Counted from the first letter of the stretch, positions 9,891 through 21,400 are shown. The stretch: 64,000 nt of DNA from Pithys albifrons albifrons (GCF_047495875.1 NC_092473.1:12863733-12927732); one strand, 5' to 3'. A program made the numbers and translations. The notes: generated from the sequence alone by a model not told the origin.

Positions 9891-12247
9891 CGACTGCATC
9901 TATAAATGCATTTTCATTTTGTACCTTGTAGATTGACTGAGAGAAACTGTATGAAATGGCATGATCTTAAATGGAGATCTCAAATCTCATAAATCTGCAT
10001 TGTGAAATGTAATCATGTTAGAGGCAGAACACTTGTGGGTTTTCAATTACTTAGTGGTGCTTTTTCATATTGGCGAGTGTGAAGCGGTTCTGGCAGAAAC
10101 AAAGAGTTGGGAGCTTTCAGACATTCCATCTCTGAGGAAACAGCTGAAGGCAACAGGTTTCAAGCTCTTTGAAGCCTTTTCTCTCTGAGTCCCTGGTAAA
10201 GGATGGTCTGTCACAACTATTGGTCACTTTTTAAGTGTGCTTTTAAATTTGTGGGAAAAAGAATCCAGTGCAATATTATTAAATATTAATTGAGCACTGA
10301 AAGGTTTTATATTTTTCTTTATACAGTGCTCATCTTTATAACTGGCAAAAGTTATTAAGTTAATTACAGTGAACCCTTTCGGTAGGAGGAAACTAATGAC
10401 CTTCTAAACTAATATAATAAAAAGGAAGGTTAAGATTTGTATGACTTGGTTAAACATGATAACTAAGGTAATTACACTAATGCAAGAACGTGATGTATAA
10501 AAAGATGTGATTTTAGTTTGAGCCCATGTTCTATAAAGCTTATGTGTTGGAAACATTCTCTGACATGGTGATTTATACTTCAAAGAGTTCTGAAGGGTTA
10601 TAAGCTTTAAGCATTTGTATTGATAGTTTTCCTTTAGACATTTAAAAGCTCCAGTTGTGTTAGGATGGCTTTAAGTCTTTTTTGGTAGAAGAATGAATGT
10701 ATACAGTAAGGTTTATTAATAAGTACTGCTGGAGTTATACAGATTCATACTAATGAATTTCTTTAATGTCACGGTGTAAACTGCTCTACTGTTCTTCCTG
10801 TCACTCTGATTTTATTTATTTATTTTTCCATGTAAGAAAATGTGGGGAATTTTATGTGTGAAAAAGGGTCTGTTGCAGCAGGTTTCAGGAACAGCAAAAT
10901 TAGTCTGTCCTCTCACTCCCATTGGTAATGGAAGGAATACACTTCCCAGGTTAAAAGTCAGTTGAAATGCAAGGATTTATGATGAAATACTTGGATTTTG
11001 GGATATATAACTTTCATAGCAGTTCTTAATAAAGCCAAGGAGTTCCATGTTTTTGGTTTAGTTTTGTGGGTTGTTTCTTTTGTTGATTTTTTTGGCTGTT
11101 CTGTTCTTTCTATGTCCTATTTTAGCTCTATATAAGAGGTTTAAGAAAATAAACAGGTTGTTGAAAAGATCAAAACCACAAGAGATTTTTTAAACAGAAA
11201 TTTTGTTTGAACCAGGAAAAGACAAGACATGAGATTTCATATCTTCCTGTGTATAGTGAGCAAAAAAAATGTAGTGCATTTTGACTAATGTTGCTTATCA
11301 AGTTGCACAGAGCACAGTGATGGCTCCCCAAGTTAGTAAAAGAAAGCCATAACCTTCAGTCATCTCCTGGAGCATGTCTGAGCTAGTTAATAAAACTAGA
11401 TATTTCTTCCAAGTCTTAAATCTTACTAGTTGCTTGTGAAGGTGATTGATTAGAATGGCAGAAGAATTCTTCATCATTTATCTTCTTTAGTGTCTGGATC
11501 ACTATTTGACCGTCTTGGATCCCAGTTCTCTTCACGCATCACCTACAGAATTTTTTATTAAGTTGTGAACAATTAAACTCTGCAAACTCATTCAAGTCAA
11601 AAGAATGGGAGCAAGTGCTGGTGAAGCTCTTGCACAGTGTCAGAACTGCATTGAAATTGCAAATATCAGTCACTCATTCACTTCTTGTATCTATTTGATA
11701 GTATGACTTATTTTAAGAGAAGAAAAATAGATTTTGATTAGCATATTTCTGTATTACTGAACAGTTAATTAGGGAAATTTAAGTACTTTCTTAGCTATGA
11801 ATAGTACTTTAAAAAAACTGTGCAACAAAAATACTCTGTTAGCTGTGCTGCTTTACTTCCTTGGAAACCACCTGATTAATTCTATTACAGATTATTAGTA
11901 GTGCATCATAAAGTGTGATTGCTCTCAGTTGAAGTGAAGAGAATTATAAAGACTGAAGAACCAAACCTCTGAAAGTGGTTTGATCAGAGTTTACTGGAGA
12001 CTTTATTATATTGACTAGTTCATGTGGCAGTGTTAATGATCTGAAAATCTTGCAGCTTTGGATTTTTAAATGAATGCCACAGTAATGGGGAAAATTGGCC
12101 TCATCATTCAAAGGAGTTTCACAATGTTTTTTTGTTATTTCTGATTATTAACCTAAAGTTATTTTAAGTCAGTTTTCACATTTTGAAAACACCGTCATGG
12201 AATTCCAACTATTTTTTGTGTGATGATTGTTGTATAAAAAAAAAAAA
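9891..12247. other. Unique non-coding DNA
   Basis: Strongly AT-rich sequence with essentially no long open frame and a short (ATTT) run near 10808-10827. No gene, repeat family or RNA gene recognised. Confidence 0.6.
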
Positions 12248-12532
12248 TTAAGATTTAGGAAGGGCTGTCCCCACGTGGGTGGGCCCTTCCACCCTGCGCA
12301 GTGGATTTTAGGTGAGGCTCAGCGTGCGCAGAACTGGCCCCACCGTTTCAGTCCTGAGGTTCATCTGCCACGGCCGAGCGAGCTTGGACAGTGACAGTGA
12401 AGTCCTCAGGACTAGAACCTACAGCACCCGGCATTTCCCAGGAGATCTCCCATCCAAGTACTAATCCGGGGCTGACCCTGCTGAGCTTCCGAGATCTGAC
12501 GGGATCGGATGTCAGGGAGGCATTTAACTGCC
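12248..12532 (-). mobile_element. SINE with a 5S rRNA-derived head
   Basis: Read on the minus strand, about 117 bases of 5S rRNA-like sequence (12532 down to about 12416) are followed by a unique, structured tail of about 165 bases. The 5S internal promoter is largely kept: box A-like GCTCAGCAGGGT and box C-like TTAGTACTTGGATGGGAGA. The element is flanked by matching ATA-rich runs, ATAAAAAAAAA at 12234-12247 (longer A run) and 12533-12543, which look like a target-site duplication of about 11 bp. That points to retrotransposition of an RNA polymerase III transcript. The tail contains inverted repeats and no CR1-type ATTCTATG end, so CR1 is an unlikely partner. 5S-headed SINEs are known in fish, squamates and as ancient AmnSINE1 in amniotes; I cannot match this tail to a named avian family. 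Confidence 0.72.
12416..12532 (-). pseudogene. 5S rRNA-like sequence (SINE head, not a working 5S gene)
   Basis: Matches vertebrate 5S rRNA along nearly its whole length, best at GATCTCGGAAGC, TACTTGGATGGGAGA and CCGGGTGCTGTAGG. The 5' 20-25 bases are diverged, there are scattered substitutions, and the sequence runs directly into a foreign tail instead of a T-run terminator. It would not give a functional 5S rRNA. It serves as the polymerase III promoter module of the SINE. Confidence 0.85.
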
Positions 12533-15149
12533 ATAAAAAAAAATATTTCCTACAAAAATATATATTTAACTAGCATAGAGTTTTCTCTGACAAGCCAACT
12601 TACCTTAAATTAACTAAGATAAATTATGCATTATCAACAAAAGCAATATAACAAAATTCATGTGGAATACATTGAAGTACATGTTAGTCCATCAGCTTTG
12701 TAGAGAATCATGTCCCTGGAAGGCAGACAAATATTATTCCAACTTTATGTCTGCTTTGAGAGTTAATGGCCGTAATAACGATAAGCATATCTTGCTAATT
12801 GTCCACTAGTTTTGGTTTTAATAACATTTTAATTTGCATGTCGGTCATCTGCTGAAAACATATTGCTTTTAATTGTTCATCTTCAATAATCATCTCCTTT
12901 CAGATTTTTTGGATGGGCTTTTAAAAAGTTATGAAAGTGCTGGTTTCAAAAGTTTATCTAAATGAATTGAGACAGAAATGTGCAAAAATAGGCTTATGTC
13001 AAGAATAGTGGATTTTAGCCAGAAACTCAAGAGTTCTATGTTCAGTCTTCATTTTCAACTTGGAATGTTTTGGGCTATTCAGATTGACTGACTTCTCTGT
13101 TTTATCTTGGACAAAACGGATTATTGTTTAGAGCCTGAAATTACACTTTGAAAGGATAAATTATTGATTGTTGGCATTTTGCATGATATCAGATACTACT
13201 CTCTCTAAGATCTTTCCTACAGGATGGAATTTAATTTCTTTGATCTTGTAAAAGTGAAGTAGAAAAGCATACTTTAAGTTGATTTGGGGAAAAAAAAATG
13301 CTTTTACAAATAAAAAGATTTTTTTTCATATTTGCATTATTTAAAATGCATTTTTTGTCTTATAAATATGCTAATCTTCGTAAGCTGCTTCTGGTGTGAC
13401 ATATGGTATATAATTTTCAGTTCTTTGACATCAACCTAGTTACTATTACAGAAAAATGTACAATTGGCAGGGAAAATGAGTGTGTTGGATGGCACGAGGC
13501 TTACAAGAGTTTGGAGCAGTGTCTGGGGTGTTCAGTGTGCTGGGAGCAGGCAGCTGTTGGAAGAGGTCTTGGAGGTTCTGCTAATTGTCTGTTTGTTCCT
13601 TTTCACACAGCACTTCTTTGGGCTTGTGGAAAAACCACAGATAAATACTTGGGAAAAAGAGCAAAGCTCACTTAAACATATGTTTATATTTTAAGTAGTT
13701 TTATATGTATTAAGAAAAAAAAGATATTTAGCTTAGAATAATTAAGATTATTTTCTTAAGAGGGTGGAGCAGTGTCAAGAAAGAAAAAGAAATCACAAGA
13801 CAAGTTTAAAAGATTGATGGAAATGGCCCCTTAATCTCTCAGCCAAGGCTTAGCCACATATAAGCACAATATTGTGTTAAGAAATGAAGGAAAATCAGAT
13901 GATAAATTCAAATTTTGCTGGTTTTACTAGTGTAGAGCCAATGAATGAAAAGCTTGAACTAAGTGAACTAAAACAGCTTTAGGAAAAGAAATTACTTTTG
14001 CCACCCTGATGCTGTTTAGGTGGAAATACTGTCTTTTTTTGAAATTTAGTCTGTTACAACTGTTGCTCTACCTCTGCTCCCATTTTCCAGGGCAGTGCAG
14101 AGATAACTTCTGAATCCAAACCTGTCTTGGGTAACTTGGGATAATGTAGCAGTACCAGTGCAGAGCTCAATGCACATACATTTGGTTCCAGTGAGAATTT
14201 CCATGATCTGGTCCTTACCCTTTGGCTCACGTGTGCAGCTGAACATATTCCAGCTAGACAAACATCCAGCATTTTCTACTCCTTGTTGATAATAACTTCA
14301 GAGAATTTCAAGTGCTGAGCTCTTCTCAGCTGACACTGGAGCTGTGATTTGAACTGCCTCAAGCAACTGTCAAAGGATTGGGTAGAGCACACACACATTT
14401 GTTAGATCCGAAATGGTAGAATATGTTAAAAATAGTTGCTTTCATTGTTAAGTGCTTTCTGTTTAACTTAGAACAACTAAGTGTTGTTACATGTACACGT
14501 CTGCCTTTTCTTACAAACATTTTTCTCCATCTTAGCAACAGGAGAGGTACTTGCTAAGCCAGGGAAAGGCAGCTAGACAGTTTGACCTGACTCTTGGTGT
14601 TAAGGGTTTCTTTGCTAGAAATTGAAAATGAAGAGCATTTCCAAATATGAATTCATTATTCTTGGTTTTGGAAGGTTGCTTTGATCATGGTTTTCATTTA
14701 GCTACGTTCCGTCCTCAAATCACTGGGCAATGACTCCATACAATTTTATTAAAACTAATGGAATGAATACTCTGTTTATAGGCCAAATTCAGTGTGATAC
14801 TTCACCAAAAGCTTAATTTGAACTACATGAGAAGTGATATTATTGATAAGTCAAGCATGCTTTATGTTACTAAGTTGTATCATCACTTGTATTAAAATAA
14901 CTCCCAGTCATTTGAGGTCTTTCATAATGAAAAGTTTATGTAAATTATTCTTAGTAAATGAAAAACCTCCTTTTAGTCTTGCTTGCCTTTGTTTGCTCTA
15001 GTTTTTGTCTAAGATTTTTGAGTGGTGTGTAGAATTTCTTGTACTTCTAAGCCATTAATTTAATATTTATATGAAAACTGTTGGGATCATCACTGAAATT
15101 TTATCACATATTTTGTCTCTATAATCAGAGAGTCTTCCCTTTTTTTTAC
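12533..15149. other. Unique non-coding DNA with motif-rich segments
   Basis: AT-rich and without recognised genes. The open frames at 13403-13694 and 14046-14272 are short and domain-free. The first 850 bases contain the possible enhancer segment listed next. Confidence 0.55.
12730..13375. promoter_or_regulatory. Possible conserved enhancer with POU/homeobox motifs
   Basis: Contains perfect octamer motifs ATTTGCAT at 12832-12839 and 13330-13337, a variant ATGCTAAT near 13368, and multiple TAAT cores. The stretch around 12765-12785 keeps several CpGs (GGCCGTAATAACGATAAG) in otherwise CpG-poor DNA. These are usual traits of conserved developmental enhancers. The call is inferred from texture only. 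Confidence 0.25.
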
Positions 15150-15740
15150 AGACATCTCTGGTCTGGGTTTGATTAGCACAGCTGATCTGCATTAGGTGAG
15201 GTTAAAGCCTCAGGTGAGGAGGATTAGCACTAATTAGGAGTAACCCACTGTGGGAGCGGCTGTGGCTCATCGGCCGTCCCTGCCCTGTCCCTGGGTATGA
15301 GGGTCAGCTGGGCATCCCCTCAGGGTCCTGAGGACATTTCCTCCACCAACACCTTCCTCTTTGGACCCAGGAGCTCCATTTAAGCTCAGGACTGAGGGGC
15401 TGCTGTTTTCTTTCTGCCCTGCCTGCTGGCCCCACTTCAGCCCTGCATAGTAAGTGGCTGCTCTCCTGGCTGGGCCCTGGGATGTGCTTTTGAATTTGTG
15501 TCCAATGCTCTGTACCCTTTTCCTTCTATCCCTGGTTGCTCTCTCCTGCCTTGTCTGGGATTGTCAGCAGATTCCATCCCCACCTCCTCCTGCCTGCTGT
15601 GCTTGTTTGTGGGGCTGTGTGTGGGTGCAGAGGGACTGCCCTGAGATCCTCCTTGGCCCCTGGTTTGCTCTCCCTTTGGGAACAGCCATCCCTGGCTCCT
15701 GCTGGACGCTGCTTCACATTCAGTGCCCTGAGTAGGGATC
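15150..15740 (+). other. GC-rich promoter-like block, possibly an LTR or other dispersed repeat
   Basis: A sharply bounded GC-rich block in AT-rich DNA. It has a TATA-like CATTTAAG at about 15378, followed by a pyrimidine-rich stretch (TTTTCTTTCTGCCCTGCC) as in the start of an LTR R region. It also has a 7-bp inverted repeat CCTCAGG-GT-CCTGAGG at 15318-15333. The frames at 15454-15735 and 15536-15973 have no recognisable domain and look like products of base composition. I cannot name a family; an old solo LTR is my best guess. Confidence 0.3.
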
Positions 15741-17589
15741 AGCTCTATGGTAAGGAGTTTTCCTTAGCATTGGCAGCCAGTGCTCCTGTTGTTGTCCTTT
15801 TCCATCAGTGGCAGCAATGGCAAACACAGCTCCTGGCTCAGTTACAGTTTCCTGGCACCAGCACACCTTTCCAGCTCCTCACACCTGCCTCTGAGCCCTG
15901 TGCATTGCTGGAGTCACACTATTCCAGGCTAAGTCTTCCCCACCATCACCATAAGGCTGTGAGCGTTTTATGATCATCTGCTGCTTTGTGACTGAATTAA
16001 ATATGCTTAATTTTGAGTGTGTTTTCAAAAGATAAATTAAGTAAACTACAATGATGCAGATGCTGCAATTCAGTGATTCAGAAGGAAAAAGCAGAGGGGC
16101 TGAAAGGGGTTTCAAAGGTTCAACAGTATTTTCTCCTGGGCTATGGCCGGATCAATTATACCAACACAATTCCTGACAGATATTTATTTAATCTGTTTTT
16201 TAAGCACTTCAGTAAGGGAGATTCCAGAGATTCCATTGTCAATCTGTTCACTATTTAACTACCCGAGCTGTAAAGGCAGAATTTTCTTGAGTTCAGAGTC
16301 TAATTGCTTTTGTTGCTACCAGTACACCAGATTGCTAAAGTAGATGGTATTTTGGACACCTGCTATCCATAATCCTTTTCTGTTTCATGGGTTTGATGAG
16401 CCTATGCTGCTCACATTGAAATTTGAAAGGAAGGGAACTGAGCTGTCCTTTGTTAGTCAAGTAAACAAATAACCAAACTGTGTCCTCAGGGGATTACTCA
16501 GCTAAGTTTTGGGAAACTACTTGGAAAGCCATAAGAGTGCTGAGGAAGAGTTGGCAATTATGACCTTCATTAAATAAAGGAAAAAAAGAACCCAGACAAA
16601 CAAAACAAACTCCCATAAAAACTTTCTCTAGGCATTGGCAGTTTTGCAGCCTTCAGTCAGGGATGGTGGTGAAGTTTTGTGCTCCTTTCAAGCTTGATTC
16701 TTCCCAGTTGGACGTGTTCTCTGTTCTCATGTTTAGGTCAGAAATCGTTTAGAGATGTCTAATAAGAATTCTTTAGTTCTGAGCTCATTTGCTCAGTGTC
16801 TGACACACCCCAGAATTCCCCCTAGTATATATTCCTTAAGGCTGCTCAGCTGGAGAGGAAACACCATTAACTTATTCCTTAAGGTAAAATTGAGATGAAA
16901 AATGTCAGTTTTTCAGAAGTTGAAGTCCAGCTTTCTTCTTGCTTCATAGTGGTTGCATTAAACATTGCTTTTTCAAGACTCAGTGCTTACAGGCAGTTAG
17001 GAAGTAAATATATTCAAGTGTAGAGAAGGCAGGAAATTTCAGTGTTTAAGGAAACCTTACCTGTGGCTCAAGCTAAATTCCATTGCTTTGTTGCCTTGAC
17101 TTGTCGGGTTTGAGGGTTTTTCCCCCAAGGGAATGCTAAAGTTACTTAATTTGGAAGGAGTCTGTTTGGATGGGCTTATGTGCAGGGAGGAGGAGGAATT
17201 TTTATTGGGGGAGGAAAAAAGGTATTGGAATGGGGTTTGTAAAAATTGAAATGGAGAAGAAAGAGCAGAAGCGTACTATTGCAGAATGGGATTTTTTTGG
17301 ATGAAATAGGAGGTCATGCTTTTGCCAAAGACAGCTGCTTGGAGAAGGATTGGAGTCCACATTTCAGGGCATACCCAGAGACCCAAGGTACCAACTTTGC
17401 AGTCCTAAACTTTTGCACTTAAGAGCAGAAAGAGTTCAAGGGACCTGATCATATTTACTTATCTATTAATCCTTCATTGTGTGACTTCAGTGACTCTTTT
17501 AAACTGTGAAGCTATTTTGTGCTTCAGTTCTAAAACCTTACGGAGTTAGCAGGCTGGATGTTGGGCTGCCTCCAGCTTTGGAGCTCTGG
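15741..17589. other. Unique non-coding DNA
   Basis: No recognised gene. A 12-base direct repeat TATTCCTTAAGG occurs at 16830-16841 and 16873-16884. The sequence is otherwise featureless and leads into the CpG island. Confidence 0.55.
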
Positions 17590-17990
17590 AAGAGAACGGT
17601 GCCAAGGGAGGGTTCTGCAACCCGTGGGTGCCCCGAGGGGTGATGGGGCTCCATCACCCACCGCGCTCCGCTGCTGCTGTAGGTGTCGGGAGGCTTTGAA
17701 ATGGCCAGAAAGAGATGCACAGCCAGTGCTGGGGCGTGAGCTTTCGAAGGAAACCTGGCGGTGTGTGAGCCGAAGGTGGCGAGGCGGGGCCAGGTGCGTG
17801 TCCAAGCGGGAAAGCCCTTGGACAGTGCGGGGGGTGCGGAGCTGCCGCGTGCCCGGCAGAGGGCGCCAGAGCGCCGGGCGGGGGCCGCGCTGCGGGGCGG
17901 GAGCGACCCCGACCCTGAGCCCAAACCCGACCCCAAACCCGGGGCGGACCCGCCAGTCCCCGCCTCAGTCCCTCCCCGGAGCATTAGATT
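17590..17990. promoter_or_regulatory. CpG island, possible promoter
   Basis: GC content and CpG density rise abruptly, most strongly at 17758-17965, with GC boxes (GGGCGGGG, GGGGCGGG) and a CTCF-like site. It is the only such island in the window. CpG islands in vertebrates usually mark promoters, and an AT-rich TTTATTTAAATT lies just beyond its right edge at about 17989-18000. Frames on both strands (17530-18016) are open because GC-rich DNA lacks stops; their low-complexity R/P/G products show no domain. No start site or first exon can be fixed from sequence alone. It could also be an orphan island. Confidence 0.6.
17849..17868 (+). promoter_or_regulatory. CTCF-like binding site
   Basis: The sequence CCGGCAGAGGGCGCCA fits the vertebrate CTCF core (CCASYAGRKGGCRS-like) except for one or two tolerated positions. 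It sits in the centre of the CpG island, directly before a short GGCGC-CAGA-GCGCC inverted repeat. Binding is inferred, not shown. Confidence 0.5.
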
Positions 17991-18088
17991 TATTTAAATT
18001 GGCTCGTTTGATGTAGGTCATGGTTAGCGCCCTCGGAGGGACCTGCGGGAGAGGCTGCTTTGCTGCAGCAGAAATGACCGCAGAGCAG

Positions 18089-18460
18089 TCACAGAATGCG
18101 CCGGGTTGGAAGGGACCTCCAAGGACCATCGAGTCCAACCCTCAGCCCTGCACGAGCCCATCCCCAGGAGTCACACCCTGTGCCCCAGAGTGTCATCCAA
18201 ACGCTCCTGGAGCTCTGGCAGCCTTGGGGCTGTGCCCACTGCCCTGGGGAGCCTGTTCAGTGCCCACCACCCTCTGGGGGAAGAGCCTTTTTTAATATCC
18301 AACCCAACCCTGCCCTGGCACAGCTCCAGCCATTCCCTGGGTGCTGTCCCTGGTCCCACAGACATCAGTGCCTGCCCCTCCTGAGCGAGTTGTACCCGCA
18401 CAAAGGTGTCCCCTCTGTCTCATCCTCTCCAGCTGAACACCCCAAGTGCCCTCAGCCTGT
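18089..18460 (-). mobile_element. CR1 non-LTR retrotransposon fragment
   Basis: Reverse-complement CR1 3' region. It begins CACAGAATG...GGTTGGAAGGGACC, the antisense of the conserved CR1 3' end, and continues through antisense ORF2 C-terminus (the CCACCCTCTGGGGGAAGAGCC and CAACCC...CCTGCCCTGGCACA regions) to about 18460. The (ATTCTATG) tail is almost gone. Divergence and subfamily differ from the 5.3/9.1/26.6-kb copies, so it is older. It lies about 100 bp beyond the CpG island. The long frames here (18020-18497) are chance. Confidence 0.88.
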
Positions 18461-21400
18461 CCTGGGCTGGAACAGTCAGGGCCAGACCTGGGCTTGAAGA
18501 GTGTTTGGAGCCATAACTGTGCAGTTCACTGCAGAACTGCCCTCAGTGTGGGGTATGAGGCCAGATATGTTCAAGGGTTTTATGAGGTTTAATGTATGAA
18601 TAAGAAATAGTGTTTTAACTTTCCTTTCCCACTTGGGATTTTTCTTCTCCCTTCAGTCCCAGAGCAGTATAGACTAATCCAACAAATAATGCAAGATTAT
18701 CATAATCCCTTTGATTTTTGTGAGGAAAAACACATGTTTGATTTGTTTTCATGTTGAACCTAGTGAAGGATTTGATGAGCTAAGACTTACAGGAAGCTTT
18801 TTGCATAACTAATGACTTGTTGGCTATCCAGTTTTCTTCTCAAGAGAAAATGATCCCAGAAAATGGTCTGTACATTTTGAGGAAACCCATATTTCATGCA
18901 GGATCCTCTACAACACTCAACATAGAGCTGAAATCCCAGTGATGTTAACAGGGTCAGGGTTTTACGGGTACTTCTGTATTACCCTTCACAGATCTCTTCC
19001 TGCCTGGAAGAAGCAGTGAAGGAGACACAGTCCAGTTTATCCACCTGCCTAGTGGTGGTAAAGTGAGCAAAATATTGTGCTTCGTTGTTCAGTTCAATTA
19101 GTTGAAAAATAGTTTGTTACAGATAAATATCAAAGCTGTAATTTGAAGAGAACCCACCATGAGCAACTGCATTTATTCAATGTCTGTTTCCCTAAATCTT
19201 CTGTGTTTCTTAAATAGTCACCAGGTAGCCGATCTGATTACCTACCTCCTGCCTTGTACTACAATTTATCCTTTTTATTAACATTAAATGAAATGGTTGA
19301 ATGGAAATCTCAGCTTCAAAACAAATTATGAGAGTTTTTCCTTTGTGGTAAATAGAATCTGAGCGCTCAACTCCAGGTACTTGTAGGAGGTGAAGGCTCT
19401 TAGACCTCACCTGCTGGAGGATGAAACAATACTTGGTGTGTGGTTGGTTTGGTTTGGTTTAACAATAATAGATTAGTCACATCACTTCTGTGGATAAGAA
19501 GGCTGAGTAATGTAACCTGCTGGCTGGACCCTCCCCTACAACAAGGCTTGTCCTGTTTTATATATAATAGTTCAGTGTGCTTTATCTTGGTAGGGGGAAT
19601 TTTTCTTGAGGTCCTCAAAATTTGGTTTTGAATCTTTTATTTTTCCTAATTTCATCAGTATTAATGTCTTGCTGTTTAGTAATTTGAGTTCTCACTTTGA
19701 ACACACAAAGCTTTTGCTGACTTGAAAAACTCTCTTAGACTATTATTGTGTAATTCTTGGTGTATCTGCTTTTACACAGGTATTTGGGAACATAAAGTTC
19801 TTTGTGTTATGACCCATCCCTCCCTTTGGTGAGGAGCCTAAGGAAGCATTTCTGTCTAACTCATCTCCAGTTCACGTGTGTGCAACACTTAGATTTAGCA
19901 ATGTATGTTTCAAACTATGAGATATGGAATGCTTAAGTGAACTTTTCACCTTTAAGAGGAAAATTAAATTCAGAAGCCTCAAAAGGCTTCTGTAAAAGAC
20001 AAAGTTTTTCTTTAGCTGTTTTAAGTAACAACATCACAGTGTTACAAAAGCTCTTGTTTTCAATAGGAATTTTATTGATATCTAACCTGAGGATTTTTCC
20101 TCTCTACCAAGAGAGCAAAGAGGAAGAAAGCCTGGGTTTGCTATCAGGTTTTTAATAATGTCTCTTTTTGCATCACATCTCCCTGATATATCAAAGCTAA
20201 AGATCTTCTGTGCTCTCCAGTCAGTCAGAATATCTTTGAAAAGTAGCAGAAGGTGATTGGTTATTTATGTAATAGCAGTTGGAACCGAAGATGAAACTTT
20301 AACTGAAAAATTTTAACTGTTTAATGAGGTTACTGTGTTTTGCTGTGTTTAACCTAATTGTTTCTCCAATATAACTGTGCAGAAAAAGGCCATTTTAAGT
20401 CATATGTGGCAAAATTCCTTCCATGTATTTCTGTGTGTCTTTGAGAACTCAGGGTGCAGTGTGTGGCATAGTTCCTTTGTCATGAATCTGGGGGAGCTCC
20501 TGAGTAAGAGAAAGTAAAGAGATTTATCAATAGGAGATTGGTGTGTTAAGCCCTCTCTTTCCATAACTGTACAGAAAATAGTCAGGCAGCCTTTCCAGGT
20601 GTCTGAAATTCAAGGGACTTCCTTATTTCTAGAGCTCAGGTGTGCTATTTTGCATCCAGCTGTAGATGTTGTTAAAAGGACTGGGGATGTTGGAGCTGTC
20701 CCTATAGAGATGTTGCCTCCCTGCCAGACAAATTGCTGCTGCACTGTGGGTAACCTGGTTTTGTTCTGTGTTTCAGTTGACAACTCAAAAATTTCTCCTC
20801 CTAACATGCAAACCTCATGATAATCTCACGCTTTCTATGTTGTTGTTTTTTTCATGTGAGATATTTCAAAGTTTGACTTGTCAGCGATACCGTGACTTTC
20901 GTTGCTGCTTACAAGAATTCCAAAAGTTATGTCAACTCTGCAGTTTCCCAGTCTCCATATTCTCATCTTTAACTTCTCAAGGTGAAAGCACGAACCAGCT
21001 TTAGTGGTGTTTCCAGGAAAACAATTTAGGCAAGGAAGACTTTGAATATTTTTGAAACGTTACTGAGTTTTCACCTTCCTGAGTAAGAAGAGCATTGCTA
21101 ACAGCTGTCTGGTATCCATGGTGCCAAGGTGATTCATGTACTGGCATTCTGAATTTTTATTTGCAGTCCTCAAAGTGACTCTCATTCCTGTGAAAGTTCT
21201 GGAATGAATTTACCCCCCACCAAATACTTTGACTCTGCTGATGGTGTGCCATAGATTTGACCATCTTGGATGCATTTTGTGCTCTGCTTTTTGAGTCATG
21301 TCTTTGAGTATCCTGTTGGTGTCAGACCACTGAATAATTTGTTATCAATCAGCACAGTATTTTTTCCCCTCTCGGTTTAATGAAGAGTGCTGTGCCAATT

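Noticed and set aside
12416..12532. A functional 5S rRNA gene
   Set aside because: The 5' end is diverged, there is no T-run terminator directly after the 5S part, and the sequence continues into a SINE tail between target duplications.
17905..17945. Telomere-like CCCAAA/CCCGACC repeats
   Set aside because: Only a few irregular units within the CpG island; they do not match the vertebrate TTAGGG/CCCTAA repeat.
17530..18016. Arg/Pro/Gly-rich proteins over the CpG island
   Set aside because: Open frames on both strands are expected in stop-poor GC-rich DNA. There is no domain and no coherent start context.
18020..18497. Multi-frame plus-strand ORFs beyond the CpG island as a first exon
   Set aside because: They coincide with an antisense CR1 fragment.
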